From: Donghicola tyrosinivorans
GTDB taxonomy: Bacteria > Pseudomonadota > Alphaproteobacteria > Rhodobacterales > Rhodobacteraceae
Reading direction: 5' to 3'
NCBI RefSeq assembly: GCF_003003355.1
Contig: NZ_PVTQ01000002.1
Span: 310,001-374,000, forward strand
Length of the DNA: 64,000 nt
Below the pieces are notes generated by a model, which did not search any database, had not been told where the DNA came from, and saw only the letters and a list, made by a program, of their open reading frames with translations. Numbering within the stretch: position 1 is the first letter of the stretch; every line of letters begins with the position of its first letter. Of this stretch, positions 51,508 through 61,016 are shown in pieces. Both the position numbers and the translations under genes were made by a program.

Positions 51508-52059
51508 ATGGCAAAAGCCTTTGATACCAATGTGATACTTCGCGATGACCTGTTAGAATTGCGCCCGCTGACTGAGGCGGACCGTGAGGGTCTGTATCAG
51601 GCCGCCAGCGATCCCCGCACGTGGGAGCAACATCCCGCTCGCCATCGCGCACAGCGAGAGGTGTTCGAACCATACTTTGATTTCCTGCTGAATGCAGGCG
51701 GGACCTTGGTCGCGTGCCGTCGCGTTGATGGCGTGATTTTGGGCTGTTCGCGGTTCTATCCGGTGGTGGATCAGCCTGATCAGTGGGGCATCGGGTTTAC
51801 CTTCCTTGGCTGCGCCTATTGGGGCGGAGCGTGGAACCGTCGCATGAAGGCGCTGATGGTGGGGCATGTGCTGGCCAGCCGCTCTGCCGTGTGGCTGCAT
51901 ATCGCGCCGGACAACATGCGGTCACAGATCGCATCAGAGCGGGTGGGTGCGGTCTGGCAGTATGATGCCGACCTTGATCTGGGCACCGGCCCTGCGCCTT
52001 ACAAATGCTATACCATCACCGCCGAAAGCTGGGAAAAGGCCACTGGAACCCCGATTTGA
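51508..52059 (+). CDS. GNAT family N-acetyltransferase (RimJ/RimL-like)
   Basis: 183 residues. Acetyltransf_3 pattern: LLELRPLTEADREGLYQAASDPRTWEQHPA at the N-terminus, VILGCSRFYPV, IGFTFLGCAYWGGAWNRRMKALMVGH (acetyl-CoA binding region) and VWLHIAPDNMRSQIASERVGAV. Substrate unknown; the RimJ/L-type architecture suggests an amino group of a protein or antibiotic. Monocistronic. Confidence 0.85.
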   Translation: MAKAFDTNVILRDDLLELRPLTEADREGLYQAASDPRTWEQHPARHRAQREVFEPYFDFLLNAGGTLVACRRVDGVILGCSRFYPVVDQPDQWGIGFTFLGCAYWGGAWNRRMKALMVGHVLASRSAVWLHIAPDNMRSQIASERVGAVWQYDADLDLGTGPAPYKCYTITAESWEKATGTPI

Positions 52060-52169
52060 GGGAAATTGCCCCCTTTTAGGAGGGGGCTGGACCAGAGCCT
52101 TTGCTTGACTTCCCGGTCCAAGACATGTGTATCGGCTGCAACCTAACCGATGACCTCCGGGAGAGCCCG

Positions 52170-53951
52170 ATGCACACCTATCGCAGCCATACTTGCGCTG
52201 ACCTGACCAAAGATAACGTTGGTGAAACCGTCCGCCTGTCGGGATGGGTCCACCGTGTCCGTGACCACGGCGGCATTCTGTTTATCGACCTTCGCGACCA
52301 TTACGGCGTGACCCAAGTGCTGTGCGATCCCGACAGCCCCGTCTTCAAGGACGTGGAAAAGGTTCGCAGCGAATGGTGTATCCGCATCGATGGCAACGTC
52401 AAAGCCCGTGACCCCGAGCTGGTGAACGCCAAGATCCCCACCGGCGAAGTCGAAGTCTTTGTCCGTGACATGGAAGTGCTGGGCGCGGCGGAAGAGCTTC
52501 CCCTGATGGTCTTTGGCGAGCAGGAATACCCCGAGGAAACCCGTCTGCGGTACCGCTATCTGGACCTGCGTCGCGAAAAGCTGCAGCGCAACATGACCCT
52601 GCGTTCGGACGTGGTTGCATCGATGCGCCGCCGTATGTGGGACAAGAAATTCCGCGAATACCAGACGCCGATCATCACCGCATCGTCGCCCGAAGGTGCG
52701 CGCGACTTCCTTGTTCCGTCGCGTCTGCATCCGGGCAAGTTCTACGCGCTGCCGCAGGCACCCCAGCAGTTCAAGCAGCTGATCATGGTGTCGGGCTACG
52801 ACAAGTATTTTCAGATCGCGCCTTGCTTCCGCGACGAAGACCCGCGTGCGGACCGCTCGCCCACCGATTTCTACCAGCTGGACATGGAAATGTCCTTTGT
52901 CACCCAGCAGGATGTGTTCGACACCATCTCGCCGGTGATTGCAGGTGTGTTCGAGGAATTCGGCGGCGGTAAGAAAGTGGATGCGGCGGCCGATTGGCCC
53001 CAGATCAGCTATCGCGATGCGGCCCTGTGGTATGGCAGCGATAAGCCCGACCTGCGTAACCCGATCAAGATGCAGGTTGTGTCCGAGCATTTCGCAGGTA
53101 GCGGTTTCGCGATCTTTGCCAAGCTGCTGGAGCAGGAAGGCACCGAGATCCGCGCAATTCCCGCACCCACTGGCGGCAGCCGCAAGTTCTGTGACCGCAT
53201 GAACGCGTTCGCCCAGAAAGAGGGTCTGCCCGGCATGGGCTATATCTTCTGGCGCGACGGCGCGGATGGTATGGAAGCGGCAGGTCCGCTGGCGAAAAAC
53301 ATCGGCCCCGAGCGTACCGAGGCGATCCGCCAGCAGCTGGGTCTGGGCGTCGGCGATGCGGCGTTCTTCCTGGGCGGCAAGCCTGCTTCGTTCCAGCGTG
53401 TGGCCGGTAAAGCCCGCGATGTGATCGGTGAGGAACTGGGTCTGACCGACAAGGACCGCTTTGCCTTCGCATGGATCGTGGACTTCCCGATCTATGAAAA
53501 GGACGAAGAGACCGGCAAGATCGACTTTGAGCACAACCCCTTCTCGATGCCGCAGGGCGGGATGGACGCGCTGAACGGCGATCCGCTGAAGGTCATGGGC
53601 TACCAGTACGATCTGGCCTGTAACGGCTATGAACTGGTGTCGGGCGCGATCCGGAACCACAAGCCGGAAATCATGTACAAAGCCTTTGAAATCGCCGGTT
53701 ACGGCGCTGATGAGGTGAACAAGCGTTTCGGCGGCATGGTCAACGCGTTCAAATACGGCGCACCGCCCCACGGTGGCTGTGCTGCAGGTATCGACCGTAT
53801 CGTGATGCTGCTGGCCGAAGAACAGAACATCCGCGAGGTCATCATGTTCCCGATGAACCAGCGCGCGGAAGACCTGATGATGGCTGCGCCCTCGGAACCG
53901 ACTGCTGAGCAGCTGATGGAGCTCAACCTGCGCGTGATTCCGCAGGAATAA
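52170..53951 (+). CDS. aspS: aspartate-tRNA ligase
   Basis: 593 residues, bacterial-type AspRS with an inserted GAD domain. OB-fold: [26 protein letters not shown]. Class II motif 2 [24 protein letters not shown]; motif 3 [30 protein letters not shown]. The start at 52170 gives [19 protein letters not shown] lies 6-8 nt upstream. Intact and of usual length. Confidence 0.98.
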   Translation: MHTYRSHTCADLTKDNVGETVRLSGWVHRVRDHGGILFIDLRDHYGVTQVLCDPDSPVFKDVEKVRSEWCIRIDGNVKARDPELVNAKIPTGEVEVFVRDMEVLGAAEELPLMVFGEQEYPEETRLRYRYLDLRREKLQRNMTLRSDVVASMRRRMWDKKFREYQTPIITASSPEGARDFLVPSRLHPGKFYALPQAPQQFKQLIMVSGYDKYFQIAPCFRDEDPRADRSPTDFYQLDMEMSFVTQQDVFDTISPVIAGVFEEFGGGKKVDAAADWPQISYRDAALWYGSDKPDLRNPIKMQVVSEHFAGSGFAIFAKLLEQEGTEIRAIPAPTGGSRKFCDRMNAFAQKEGLPGMGYIFWRDGADGMEAAGPLAKNIGPERTEAIRQQLGLGVGDAAFFLGGKPASFQRVAGKARDVIGEELGLTDKDRFAFAWIVDFPIYEKDEETGKIDFEHNPFSMPQGGMDALNGDPLKVMGYQYDLACNGYELVSGAIRNHKPEIMYKAFEIAGYGADEVNKRFGGMVNAFKYGAPPHGGCAAGIDRIVMLLAEEQNIREVIMFPMNQRAEDLMMAAPSEPTAEQLMELNLRVIPQE

Positions 53952-54075
53952 CAGGCACATCGGCGCAAAGGTGCCGATACGGAAACAACCTCACGGAGCG
54001 GTGCGATGCGAATCGTGCCGCTCTTGTCTATTTTGGGTGGGCGGCTTTTGGGGCCGTTAGTCATGAGGACCGCCC

Positions 54076-55461
54076 ATGTTTGACCCGGTTTTGGCAGAGA
54101 TCCGTTTCGGAACGGGGCTGTCTCCTAGCCAGAAGGGGCCCGCCGATACGGGCGAGATGCTGGACCGTTTGACAGGGCCGGATCGGGCCGCCGACCGCTG
54201 GCCCCTGCCGAAATTCGAGGCTGATGCCGTGCCGCAATTGCGGGAGTATTACCAGATGCGGCGGGTGACCAAAAAGGGCGGCAATAGCCCCGAAGTCGAG
54301 GCCGCAAACAAAGCTTATAAGCAGCTGAAGCGGCAGGTTCGCGAAGCGGGGGCACGTCAAATCGCCATGCAGGTGCTGCGCGGGGCGCTGACCGAAGATG
54401 GTCTACGTGAACGCCTGACGTGGTTCTGGAACGATCATTTCACGGTCGTTGGCCGCGGCTTGACCGGGCGCAGCTATATCACCGGCTTTGCCGAAGAAGC
54501 GATCCGCCCTCATCTGACGGGGCGCTTTGCCGATATGCTTTGGGCTGCGGCCAGCCATCCGTTGATGCTGCAATATCTGGACCAGCACCGGTCCATCGGG
54601 CCGAACAGCAATGTGGCCAAAAAATCGGGTAGACCCTATGGCATCAATGAAAACCTCGCCCGCGAGATGCTGGAGTTACACACTCTGGGCGTCAACGGCA
54701 CCTACAGTCAGGCCGATGTGACCGCGCTGGCGCGGTTGCTGACAGGCATGACCGTGGTTGAGCTGCGCTTCAAGGTGGACCCCAAATACGCCGAGCCGGG
54801 CATCCAGACCATTCTGGGGCAGGCCTATGGCGGTCCGCCGCGCGACCGTGAGGCGGACCTGCGCGTCTTTATCGAGGATCTGGCCAGCCATCCGCAAACC
54901 CTGCGGCACATCGCGTGGAAGCTGGCGGTCCATTTCATAAGTGACACCCCCGATCCCGGATTGGTCGAACATATTTCGGCGGCGCTGATCGGCTCGGGCG
55001 GGGAGCTGCTGGAGGGGTATCGCGCGATGCTGAACCATCCGGCAGCATGGGCGGCAGAGCTGGAGAACGTGAAGCCGCCCTTCGATTTCGTGGTCTCGGC
55101 CACGCGGGCGCTGGATGTGCATCCGGCGATGCTGGAGCGGATGAATGCCAAGTCGCTGGACACGATTTTCTATGCGCCTCTGCGTCTGATGGGGCAGGGG
55201 TGGATGACGCCGCTTGGGCCCGATGGCTGGCCCGAGGCGGACAGCCGCTGGGTCACGCCGCAAGGTTTGGCGGGACGCATCCAGTGGGCGATGACCGCAC
55301 CGCAGGCTTTGACCACGCGGCTGCCGGACCCCCGCGTTCTGGTAGAGACGGCGCTTGGCGTTCAAGCCCCGCAGTCCCTGCGCTTTGCCGCCGAGGCGGC
55401 AGAAACCGATTGGGAAGGGGTCGGGATCATCCTGTCCTCGCCCGCTTTCCAAAGGAGATAA
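54076..55461 (+). CDS. DUF1800 domain protein
   Basis: 461 residues. DUF1800 hallmarks: DGLRERLTWFWNDHFTVVGRG, GRPYGINENLAREMLELHTLGVNGTYSQADVTALARLLTG, HIAWKLAVHFISDTPDPGLVEHI. No signal peptide is visible, although its partner has a Tat signal, so it may travel with the DUF1501 protein. Function of the family is unknown. It precedes the DUF1501 gene by 4 nt; such pairs are common in bacteria. Confidence 0.87.
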   Translation: MFDPVLAEIRFGTGLSPSQKGPADTGEMLDRLTGPDRAADRWPLPKFEADAVPQLREYYQMRRVTKKGGNSPEVEAANKAYKQLKRQVREAGARQIAMQVLRGALTEDGLRERLTWFWNDHFTVVGRGLTGRSYITGFAEEAIRPHLTGRFADMLWAAASHPLMLQYLDQHRSIGPNSNVAKKSGRPYGINENLAREMLELHTLGVNGTYSQADVTALARLLTGMTVVELRFKVDPKYAEPGIQTILGQAYGGPPRDREADLRVFIEDLASHPQTLRHIAWKLAVHFISDTPDPGLVEHISAALIGSGGELLEGYRAMLNHPAAWAAELENVKPPFDFVVSATRALDVHPAMLERMNAKSLDTIFYAPLRLMGQGWMTPLGPDGWPEADSRWVTPQGLAGRIQWAMTAPQALTTRLPDPRVLVETALGVQAPQSLRFAAEAAETDWEGVGIILSSPAFQRR

Positions 55462-55465
55462 GCCC

Positions 55466-56683
55466 ATGCAGCGGCGTGATTTTCTGATCCGGTCTTTGGC
55501 TTTGGGGTGTTCGGCTGCGGCCTCGCCCATGTTGACGCCGGTGGCCTTCGCCGAGGCCCCGTGGGAGGGCCGCTTGGTGGTGATCATCCTGCGCGGCGCG
55601 ATGGACGGGCTGGACGCGGTGCGCCCCTATGGGGACGCCGAATTTGCCAAGCTGCGCGGCAAGTTGGCTGGCCCCAATGTGGGCGAGGCCGATTTGGAGG
55701 GGTTCTACGGCTTGCACCCCGCTTTGGAGCCGTTGCGGCCCTTGTGGAACGCGGGGTCTTTGGGATTTGCCCATGCGGTCAGCACCCCCTATCGGGACAA
55801 GCGTAGCCACTTTGACGGGCAGGATCTGTTGGAGGCTGGCACCGTTGGTCTGTCAGGCGAAGGGGCGCGGGACGGCTGGTTGAACCGGCTGTTGCAGGCG
55901 GTTCCGGGCGTTAGTGGCAAGACGGCCTTTGCCCTTGAGCGGGACCAGATGCTGCTGTTGCGGGGCAAGGCGCCGGTCAATACGTGGACGCCCGAATCCG
56001 ATCTGAACATCAGCCCGCAGGCGCAGCGCTTGATCGAGTTGGTGCATCATGACGATCCCCTGTTCAGTGGCGCGGTGGCCGATGCGATCGGCATCGCCGA
56101 CAGTTTGGAGTTGATCGACAACCCGATGACAGCTTTGGAGGCGCAACAATTGGTTCGGGAGCGCGCCAAGGAAGTGGGGGGCAGCAAGGGCCATCTGCTG
56201 CTGGCCAGTTTCGCTGCGGCCCGTCTGCGGGAAGAGGCGCGGATTGCGGCCTTTAGCCTGAACGGTTGGGACACCCATCGCCGGCAAGAGAAGGGGATCA
56301 AAGGGGCCTTGGGACGTTTGTCAGAGGTGATCGGCACCTTGCATCAGGAACTTGGGCCAGAGGTCTGGGGCAAGACCACAGTGCTGGCGATGACCGAATT
56401 CGGCCGGACGGCGCGGATCAACGGGACCGAAGGTACAGATCACGGCACCGGCAGTGCGATGGTAATGGCGGGTGGCGCTTTGCGGGGTGGGCAAGTCTGG
56501 TCGGACTGGCCGGGCCTGGCGGAAGCGGACCTTTATGCGGGGCGCGATCTTATGCCCACGCGGGATGTGCGGGCCCATGCGGCTTGGGCGCTGAGGGGGA
56601 TGTTCGGGATCGAGCAGGCCGTTTTGGAGCGGGACGTCTTTCCCGGTCTGGATATGGGCAGCGATCCCCGTCTGATCCTTTAA
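55466..56683 (+). CDS. DUF1501 domain protein with Tat signal
   Basis: 405 residues. The N-terminus MQRRDFLIRSLALGCSAAAS is a Tat signal (RRDFLIR). DUF1501, an alkaline-phosphatase/sulfatase-like fold: RLVVIILRGAMDGLDAV, HPALEPLRPLWNAGSLGFAHAV, LNGWDTHRRQEKGIKGALGRL, VLAMTEFGRTARINGTEGTDHGTGSAMVMAGG with the metal-site Asp and His residues. RBS AAAGGAGA. Periplasmic. Its stop overlaps the convergent response-regulator stop by 3 nt. Confidence 0.88.
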   Translation: MQRRDFLIRSLALGCSAAASPMLTPVAFAEAPWEGRLVVIILRGAMDGLDAVRPYGDAEFAKLRGKLAGPNVGEADLEGFYGLHPALEPLRPLWNAGSLGFAHAVSTPYRDKRSHFDGQDLLEAGTVGLSGEGARDGWLNRLLQAVPGVSGKTAFALERDQMLLLRGKAPVNTWTPESDLNISPQAQRLIELVHHDDPLFSGAVADAIGIADSLELIDNPMTALEAQQLVRERAKEVGGSKGHLLLASFAAARLREEARIAAFSLNGWDTHRRQEKGIKGALGRLSEVIGTLHQELGPEVWGKTTVLAMTEFGRTARINGTEGTDHGTGSAMVMAGGALRGGQVWSDWPGLAEADLYAGRDLMPTRDVRAHAAWALRGMFGIEQAVLERDVFPGLDMGSDPRLIL

Positions 56684-57447
56684 CGGGCGGCAAGGTGGTG
56701 GACATTGCGTGTGGCGTAATGTGAGATCACCTGCTGTGGCGGTTGCCCGTTACTAAGCCGGTCGTGCAGCACTGCTGCAAGGCGGGCGGTCAAAGCGCCG
56801 GAGGCCAGCCCACCGGCGCGGGCCTCTTGCAGGTCTTGCGTGGCTTGGGCCAGATCGTTGTCACCGGTGCTGCTGCACAGGGACGACAGGAATTGCAGGG
56901 CGTAGTTCAGCTTATGTTCCGAACGGTTGGTGCTGTCTTCCAGCATCATGGCGATATGTTGCAGATCGTCGTGAAAGGCGAGAGCGTCGGGATGCACGGT
57001 TTCCTCATTGATGGTACGTGGGCCAGAGGGGTGGCGATCCTCAGGCAAATGGGCCAGCAGGGTTTCCTGGAACATGGCCAGCGAGTTCAGGGGCTTGTGC
57101 AGAAACGCCGTGGCCCCGGCGGCCAGCGCCACCGGTTCGGCCGAAGGATCGCCCGAGAGGCCGATGATGATCGGGTCACTGTCGTCATTCGCCATATCGG
57201 CCATCAACTCGATCCCCGATCCGTCAGGCAGGCCCACATCGATCACCAGCACCTCGGGCCGGTAGATCGCCAGATGGCGGCGGGCGGACATCAGGCTGTC
57301 GGCGCGGCGGATGCGGGCGCCAGAGCGCAGGCACATCAGGCGCATCGCCTCACAGACAAAGCGGCTGTCTTCGACCAGCAGGACGGTCAGGCCGGTCAGC
57401 GGGCGCAGGGGCGTAGGGCGGGGCACATAGGCTTTGTAGTCGGACAT
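56680..57447 (-). CDS. response regulator with C-terminal helical domain
   Basis: 255 residues. The receiver domain (about 20-140) is complete: LLVEDS with Glu26 and Asp27, phospho-acceptor Asp70 in VLVIDVGLPDGSG, Ser98, and Lys118 in AFLHKPLN. The C-terminal 110 residues are helical (DDLQHIAMMLEDS, LNYALQFLSSLCS) with no DNA-binding or enzymatic signature. ATG at 57447 follows AGGAG; a GTG just before it (57450) is possible. No histidine kinase is nearby. Confidence 0.87.
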   Translation of the reverse strand: MSDYKAYVPRPTPLRPLTGLTVLLVEDSRFVCEAMRLMCLRSGARIRRADSLMSARRHLAIYRPEVLVIDVGLPDGSGIELMADMANDDSDPIIIGLSGDPSAEPVALAAGATAFLHKPLNSLAMFQETLLAHLPEDRHPSGPRTINEETVHPDALAFHDDLQHIAMMLEDSTNRSEHKLNYALQFLSSLCSSTGDNDLAQATQDLQEARAGGLASGALTARLAAVLHDRLSNGQPPQQVISHYATRNVHHLAAR

Positions 57448-57609
57448 CACAGATCTCCTGTGGGTGGCGAAAGGCAGTCTCTCAAGCAGATGATTCCCAC
57501 CCTACGCCCGCATGGATAACGGGCGGTTAACAGCCTGCGACCTTGGCGGCGCTTGCTTGTGCTGCGCTGCGGCGCGATAAGTAGGGCAACCATTATGAGG
57601 AGACGCGAA

Positions 57610-58014
57610 ATGATCGGACGTTTGAACCACGTCGCTATTGCCGTGCCGGACCTTGAGGCCGCCGCAGAACAGTACCGCAGCGCGCTGGGTGCCAAGGTTG
57701 GCGCCCCGCAGGACGAACCGGACCACGGCGTGACCGTGATCTTTATCGAATTGCCGAACACCAAGATCGAGCTACTCTACCCGCTGGGTGAAAACAGCCC
57801 GATCAACGGCTTTCTGGAAAAGAACCCCTCTGGCGGCATTCACCATGTCTGCTATGAGGTGGATGACATTATCGCGGCCCGCGATCATCTGAAAGAAACC
57901 GGCGCACGGGTTCTGGGCAACGGAGAGCCCAAGATCGGCGCCCACGGCAAGCCTGTGTTGTTCCTGCATCCCAAGGACTTTAACGGCTGTCTGGTAGAAC
58001 TGGAGCAAGTCTGA
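57610..58014 (+). CDS. mce: methylmalonyl-CoA epimerase
   Basis: 134 residues, VOC fold. Interconverts (2R)- and (2S)-methylmalonyl-CoA in propionyl-CoA metabolism. Metal ligands: His in IGRLNHVAIAVPDLEAA, His in GGIHHVCYEVDDI, Glu in CLVELEQV. The start at 57610 has GAGGAGA upstream. The next gene starts 1 nt after the stop. Confidence 0.94.
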   Translation: MIGRLNHVAIAVPDLEAAAEQYRSALGAKVGAPQDEPDHGVTVIFIELPNTKIELLYPLGENSPINGFLEKNPSGGIHHVCYEVDDIIAARDHLKETGARVLGNGEPKIGAHGKPVLFLHPKDFNGCLVELEQV

Positions 58015-58015
58015 C

Positions 58016-58312
58016 ATGTCGATCACCGCAGCTTTCGTCCTTTACGCGGTAATCTGGTTCATGACCCTTTTCATCACGCTGCCTTTGCGTCTGAAGACCC
58101 AAGGCGACGTGGGCGAGGTTGTGCCCGGAACCCACGCAGGCGCGCCGGCCAATTTCAAGGCCAAACGCACCGCGTGGGTGGTGACCCTTTGGGCCACGCC
58201 GATCTGGGCGATCATGGCAGCGGTGATCCTGTTCAGCGGCCTGTCCATCCGCGAGATGGACCCTTGGAAATCCTTCCGCCCGCAGCCTTTGCAGGTTGAA
58301 CAAAGCCAGTAA
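58016..58312 (+). CDS. DUF1467 membrane protein
   Basis: 98 residues with two transmembrane helices (about 1-23: ITAAFVLYAVIWFMTLFITLPLRL; about 61-83: AWVVTLWATPIWAIMAAVILF). Matches DUF1467, small alphaproteobacterial membrane protein of unknown function. One-nt gap after mce implies co-transcription; the association with mce is conserved in what I recall of the group. Followed by a terminator. Confidence 0.87.
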   Translation: MSITAAFVLYAVIWFMTLFITLPLRLKTQGDVGEVVPGTHAGAPANFKAKRTAWVVTLWATPIWAIMAAVILFSGLSIREMDPWKSFRPQPLQVEQSQ

Positions 58313-58344
58313 GTCCCACTTGAACACGTCTTTCAGGGTCCTTT

Positions 58345-58378
58345 ATCGACCGCAGAATGTCTGCGGTCGATTTTTATT
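58345..58378 (+). terminator. intrinsic terminator of mce-DUF1467
   Basis: Perfect 11-bp stem ATCGACCGCAG / CTGCGGTCGAT with 5-nt loop, then TTTTATTTG. Confidence 0.9.
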
Positions 58379-58413
58379 TGTGAGTGGCCGATCTCGCGCC
58401 AGTGGTCGGGCCT

Positions 58414-59526
58414 TTACATGGCGTCCAGACGGCGCTGGTGCAGGAACTCCGGCCAACGCTGCTCTTCGTTCATGAGCAGTTCGTTGATCATAAGGGCTGC
58501 CAATCGCAGGCTTCGAATCTCGGACTTGGTGAAGACTTGCTGGGCGGTCGAGGGCTGAGCCGTTTCACATGCGTTATCCAACCCTTCTTGCAAGGCGGTT
58601 TGCATAAGGGGGCTGCCGCCAAAGTAAGTGGCATCAAGTTCGCGAGCATCCTCCAGATAGAATGCATGCACCCGTTCCGCCAGTGATCGATGCATCTGGA
58701 TTTTGGTCGCGGTCCGCGATTTCGGCAGCTTTTCAGTCAGGCGCATAAGGGTCCAGCCATAGGCGTGGTGGAACCCGCGCGTTCTTTTCCGCAGCTGTTT
58801 GTGAAGGAATTTAACCCGCAATAGATCCTCTAGCGAAAGAGATTCGTTCTGGTTGTCGACCTCTGCCACCGCGATCTGGGGGGCGTCTAGGGTGGACATG
58901 AACAGATCGTTGATCAACGACCCGCCTTGCATTTCAGAGCGGATGCTGGGGCGGACAATGAAATTATCGCCGAAGACTTTCCGCCATTTGGCCAAGTCAG
59001 GGGCAAAGAGGAAAATTCCGGATTCTGTGCATTGTTGGAAATAGGTTTCCATATCGTCGGTGCACGCGCCGATCTTGGTGGTTTCGGTGAAAGAGGACAC
59101 AGTGCGTTGCAAATGCGGGCGCACATAGCAGATTACTTTGACCACATCGAACATTGTGGCGAAGTAGGTGTTCACCAATTTTCTAAGGTGAGATGGCGAA
59201 AAGTGCTCAAAATCCTCAGCCGAGATGACGCAGATCCGGTTGTCGGTATTCGCAAAGTTCTGCCGCATGCCATTGGCGAGTTCGAGGAAATACTGATGAC
59301 CTACGCTTGCCTTATTGGTCTCTTTCACAATTTCCTTGCCGTGGCGCACAAGATGGTTGTGGGTCAGAGCGGCGCCATAGAAGGGGGCTATTCCATTGAT
59401 TTTAACCTGCTCTAGTGCGAGGGCGTGCTGTACGGATGTGGAGCCGGTTTTGTGGTGACCGATGTGAATGATCAGGGTGCGGGGCTGAGACTTAGAAGTT
59501 GCCTCATGCAGAACACTAAGCTGCAT
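58414..59526 (-). CDS. sulfotransferase-family protein
   Basis: 370 residues. The P-loop-like PAPS motif is near the N-terminus: RTLIIHIGHHKTGSTSVQHALA (HIGxxKTGSTS). A later VVKVICYVRPHLQRTVSSFTE contains the Arg/Ser of the 3'-phosphate-binding site. Likely transfers sulfate to a cell-surface or exported substrate, but the rest of the sequence is divergent and no carbohydrate genes are nearby. Slightly more AT-rich than neighbours. Family call good, substrate unknown. Confidence 0.75.
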   Translation of the reverse strand: MQLSVLHEATSKSQPRTLIIHIGHHKTGSTSVQHALALEQVKINGIAPFYGAALTHNHLVRHGKEIVKETNKASVGHQYFLELANGMRQNFANTDNRICVISAEDFEHFSPSHLRKLVNTYFATMFDVVKVICYVRPHLQRTVSSFTETTKIGACTDDMETYFQQCTESGIFLFAPDLAKWRKVFGDNFIVRPSIRSEMQGGSLINDLFMSTLDAPQIAVAEVDNQNESLSLEDLLRVKFLHKQLRKRTRGFHHAYGWTLMRLTEKLPKSRTATKIQMHRSLAERVHAFYLEDARELDATYFGGSPLMQTALQEGLDNACETAQPSTAQQVFTKSEIRSLRLAALMINELLMNEEQRWPEFLHQRRLDAM

Positions 59527-59637
59527 ATTCGAAAATGATCCTCAACAAAAAACGAAACATGATGAACCTGCAAAAGGCTTATCACAAAATGATTGTGTGA
59601 GAGGATTACTAATTCAATCTTAAGGCGAAAAAAACAA

Positions 59638-59672
59638 AAACCCGCAAAGCAGCGCTGCCTTGCGGGTTTTCG
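59638..59672. terminator. bidirectional terminator between sulfotransferase and EI24 genes
   Basis: Stem AAACCCGCAA / TTGCGGGTTT, 12-nt loop, T-rich on plus; the minus strand also ends in TTTTTGTTTTT. It lies between EI24 (minus, stop 59691) and the sulfotransferase promoter. Confidence 0.8.
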
Positions 59673-59690
59673 TTTTTGGCTCGGTTACAC

Positions 59691-60383
59691 TTAGCGCGGC
59701 AGGCGGTGCAGCAGGTGGGTGAAGACCGCTGCGCCCATGATCGGCACCAGCAAGTTCACCAGCGGGATCGACAGGGGTAGGGCCATCAGGCCGCCCGCCA
59801 GCCACAGGGTCAGAGCGTTGCGGCGGCGCATTTTGCGCATGTCTGCGCGGTCCATGCGACGGATCGCGGCCATCTGGAAGTATTCGCGGCTAAGCAAGAA
59901 CCCGTTCAGGCCCCAGAAGATCAGCGGCGCGAAGGGGGCAAAAATCAAGTACAGCACCAGTGCGGCAAGGTTGGCCAGCACGATGACGCCCAGAAAACGC
60001 AGGCTTTCCGCGATGTTCTGGCCCAAGGGCACGCGATAGGGGGCGGACAGGCCGGGGTAGTGTCGATCCTCGACCGCGTCAGCCACGTCATCCAGAAAGA
60101 TGCCCGTCATTGCCGAGGCCACAGGCACCATCAGGAAGGTGGACAGCAGCAGCATCAGCGGGACCGAGCCCCAAGACACGACGTTATCCACCCAAGTTAC
60201 GGTACCGATAAAGGGCAGTGTGACGGAATCCCCCAGCATCCAAGTGACGGTCCACATGAGGATCGCGTAGACGCCGAACAGCAGGGCAACGGCAAGGCCG
60301 ACCCCCAGCGCAAGAACGCGCTGGAAGCGGCGGTCGCTCATCTGTCCCAAGGTCAGGGACAGGGCCTTGAAAATCTGGCTCAT
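59691..60383 (-). CDS. EI24/CysZ-like membrane protein
   Basis: 230 residues with about five hydrophobic segments (GVGLAVALLFGVYAILMWTV, VPLMLLLSTFLMVPVASAM, FLGVIVLANLAALVLYLIFA, LWLAGGLMALPLSIPLVNLL). EI24 domain: SAMTGIFLDDVADAVEDRHYPGL and FLLSREYFQMAAIRRM. CysZ-type members transport sulfate; which role applies here is unknown. ATGA overlap with the upstream nitroreductase gene. Confidence 0.85.
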   Translation of the reverse strand: MSQIFKALSLTLGQMSDRRFQRVLALGVGLAVALLFGVYAILMWTVTWMLGDSVTLPFIGTVTWVDNVVSWGSVPLMLLLSTFLMVPVASAMTGIFLDDVADAVEDRHYPGLSAPYRVPLGQNIAESLRFLGVIVLANLAALVLYLIFAPFAPLIFWGLNGFLLSREYFQMAAIRRMDRADMRKMRRRNALTLWLAGGLMALPLSIPLVNLLVPIMGAAVFTHLLHRLPR

Positions 60384-60958
60384 TCGCTGATCCAGGTGGT
60401 GATCTGGTCCAGATCGGGGCGCGGGCGGTCGGGGGTCTCTGCCGAAGGGGTGCCGATGTGGATCACGCCCGCCACGGTCTCATGGGCGGCAAGGCCGAAG
60501 ACCTCTTCGCGGAACTGTTTGTCATGGCTGAACCAGTTCGAAACCCAGTTCGCGCCAAAGCCCATCGCCATCGCGGCATTGACCAGCGACAGGCAGACGG
60601 CTCCGGTCGAGTAGGTCTGTTCAATCGCGGGAACCTTGTCGCTGTCCTTGGGGCTTTCCACCACGACCACCGCGAGGGGGCTGTTGCCATAGACACCGAC
60701 GGGCTTGTCGATCTTGGCTTGTTCAATCCCCAGTTCGGGGCCGCGCTTGGCGATGGCCTGCGCGACGCGTTCCAGCGCGGCCTTTTCCAGTACCACAAAA
60801 CGCCAAGGCTCCAGCTTGCCATGATCGGGGCTGCGGGCGGCGGCGGTCAGAATGGTGGTCAGCTGGTCGCGGTCGGGCGCAGGGGCCTTCAGGGCGGGAA
60901 TGGGGGTGCTGCGGCGGGTCAGCAGGAAATCAAGGGCGGCTTGGTTCGCTTCGGTCAT
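60380..60958 (-). CDS. nitroreductase family protein (YdjA-like)
   Basis: 192 residues, FMN-dependent. N-terminal RRSTPIPALKAPAPD; AARSPDHGKLEPWRFVVLE; substrate/FMN region AVCLSLVNAAMAMGFGANWVSNWF; end HIGTPSAETPDRPRPDLDQI. Resembles the small YdjA group (about 185 residues). Physiological substrate unknown. Translationally coupled to EI24 by ATGA. Confidence 0.88.
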   Translation of the reverse strand: MTEANQAALDFLLTRRSTPIPALKAPAPDRDQLTTILTAAARSPDHGKLEPWRFVVLEKAALERVAQAIAKRGPELGIEQAKIDKPVGVYGNSPLAVVVVESPKDSDKVPAIEQTYSTGAVCLSLVNAAMAMGFGANWVSNWFSHDKQFREEVFGLAAHETVAGVIHIGTPSAETPDRPRPDLDQITTWISE

Positions 60959-61016
60959 GGGAAAATCCTGAATTATTCCCTACCTATGTCGATAAACCGC
61001 CCCCGTTTTTCAACCC

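Noticed and set aside
53959..53978. Terminator after aspS
   Set aside because: A hairpin ATCGGCGC / GTGCCGAT exists but no T run follows on either strand, so it was not listed.
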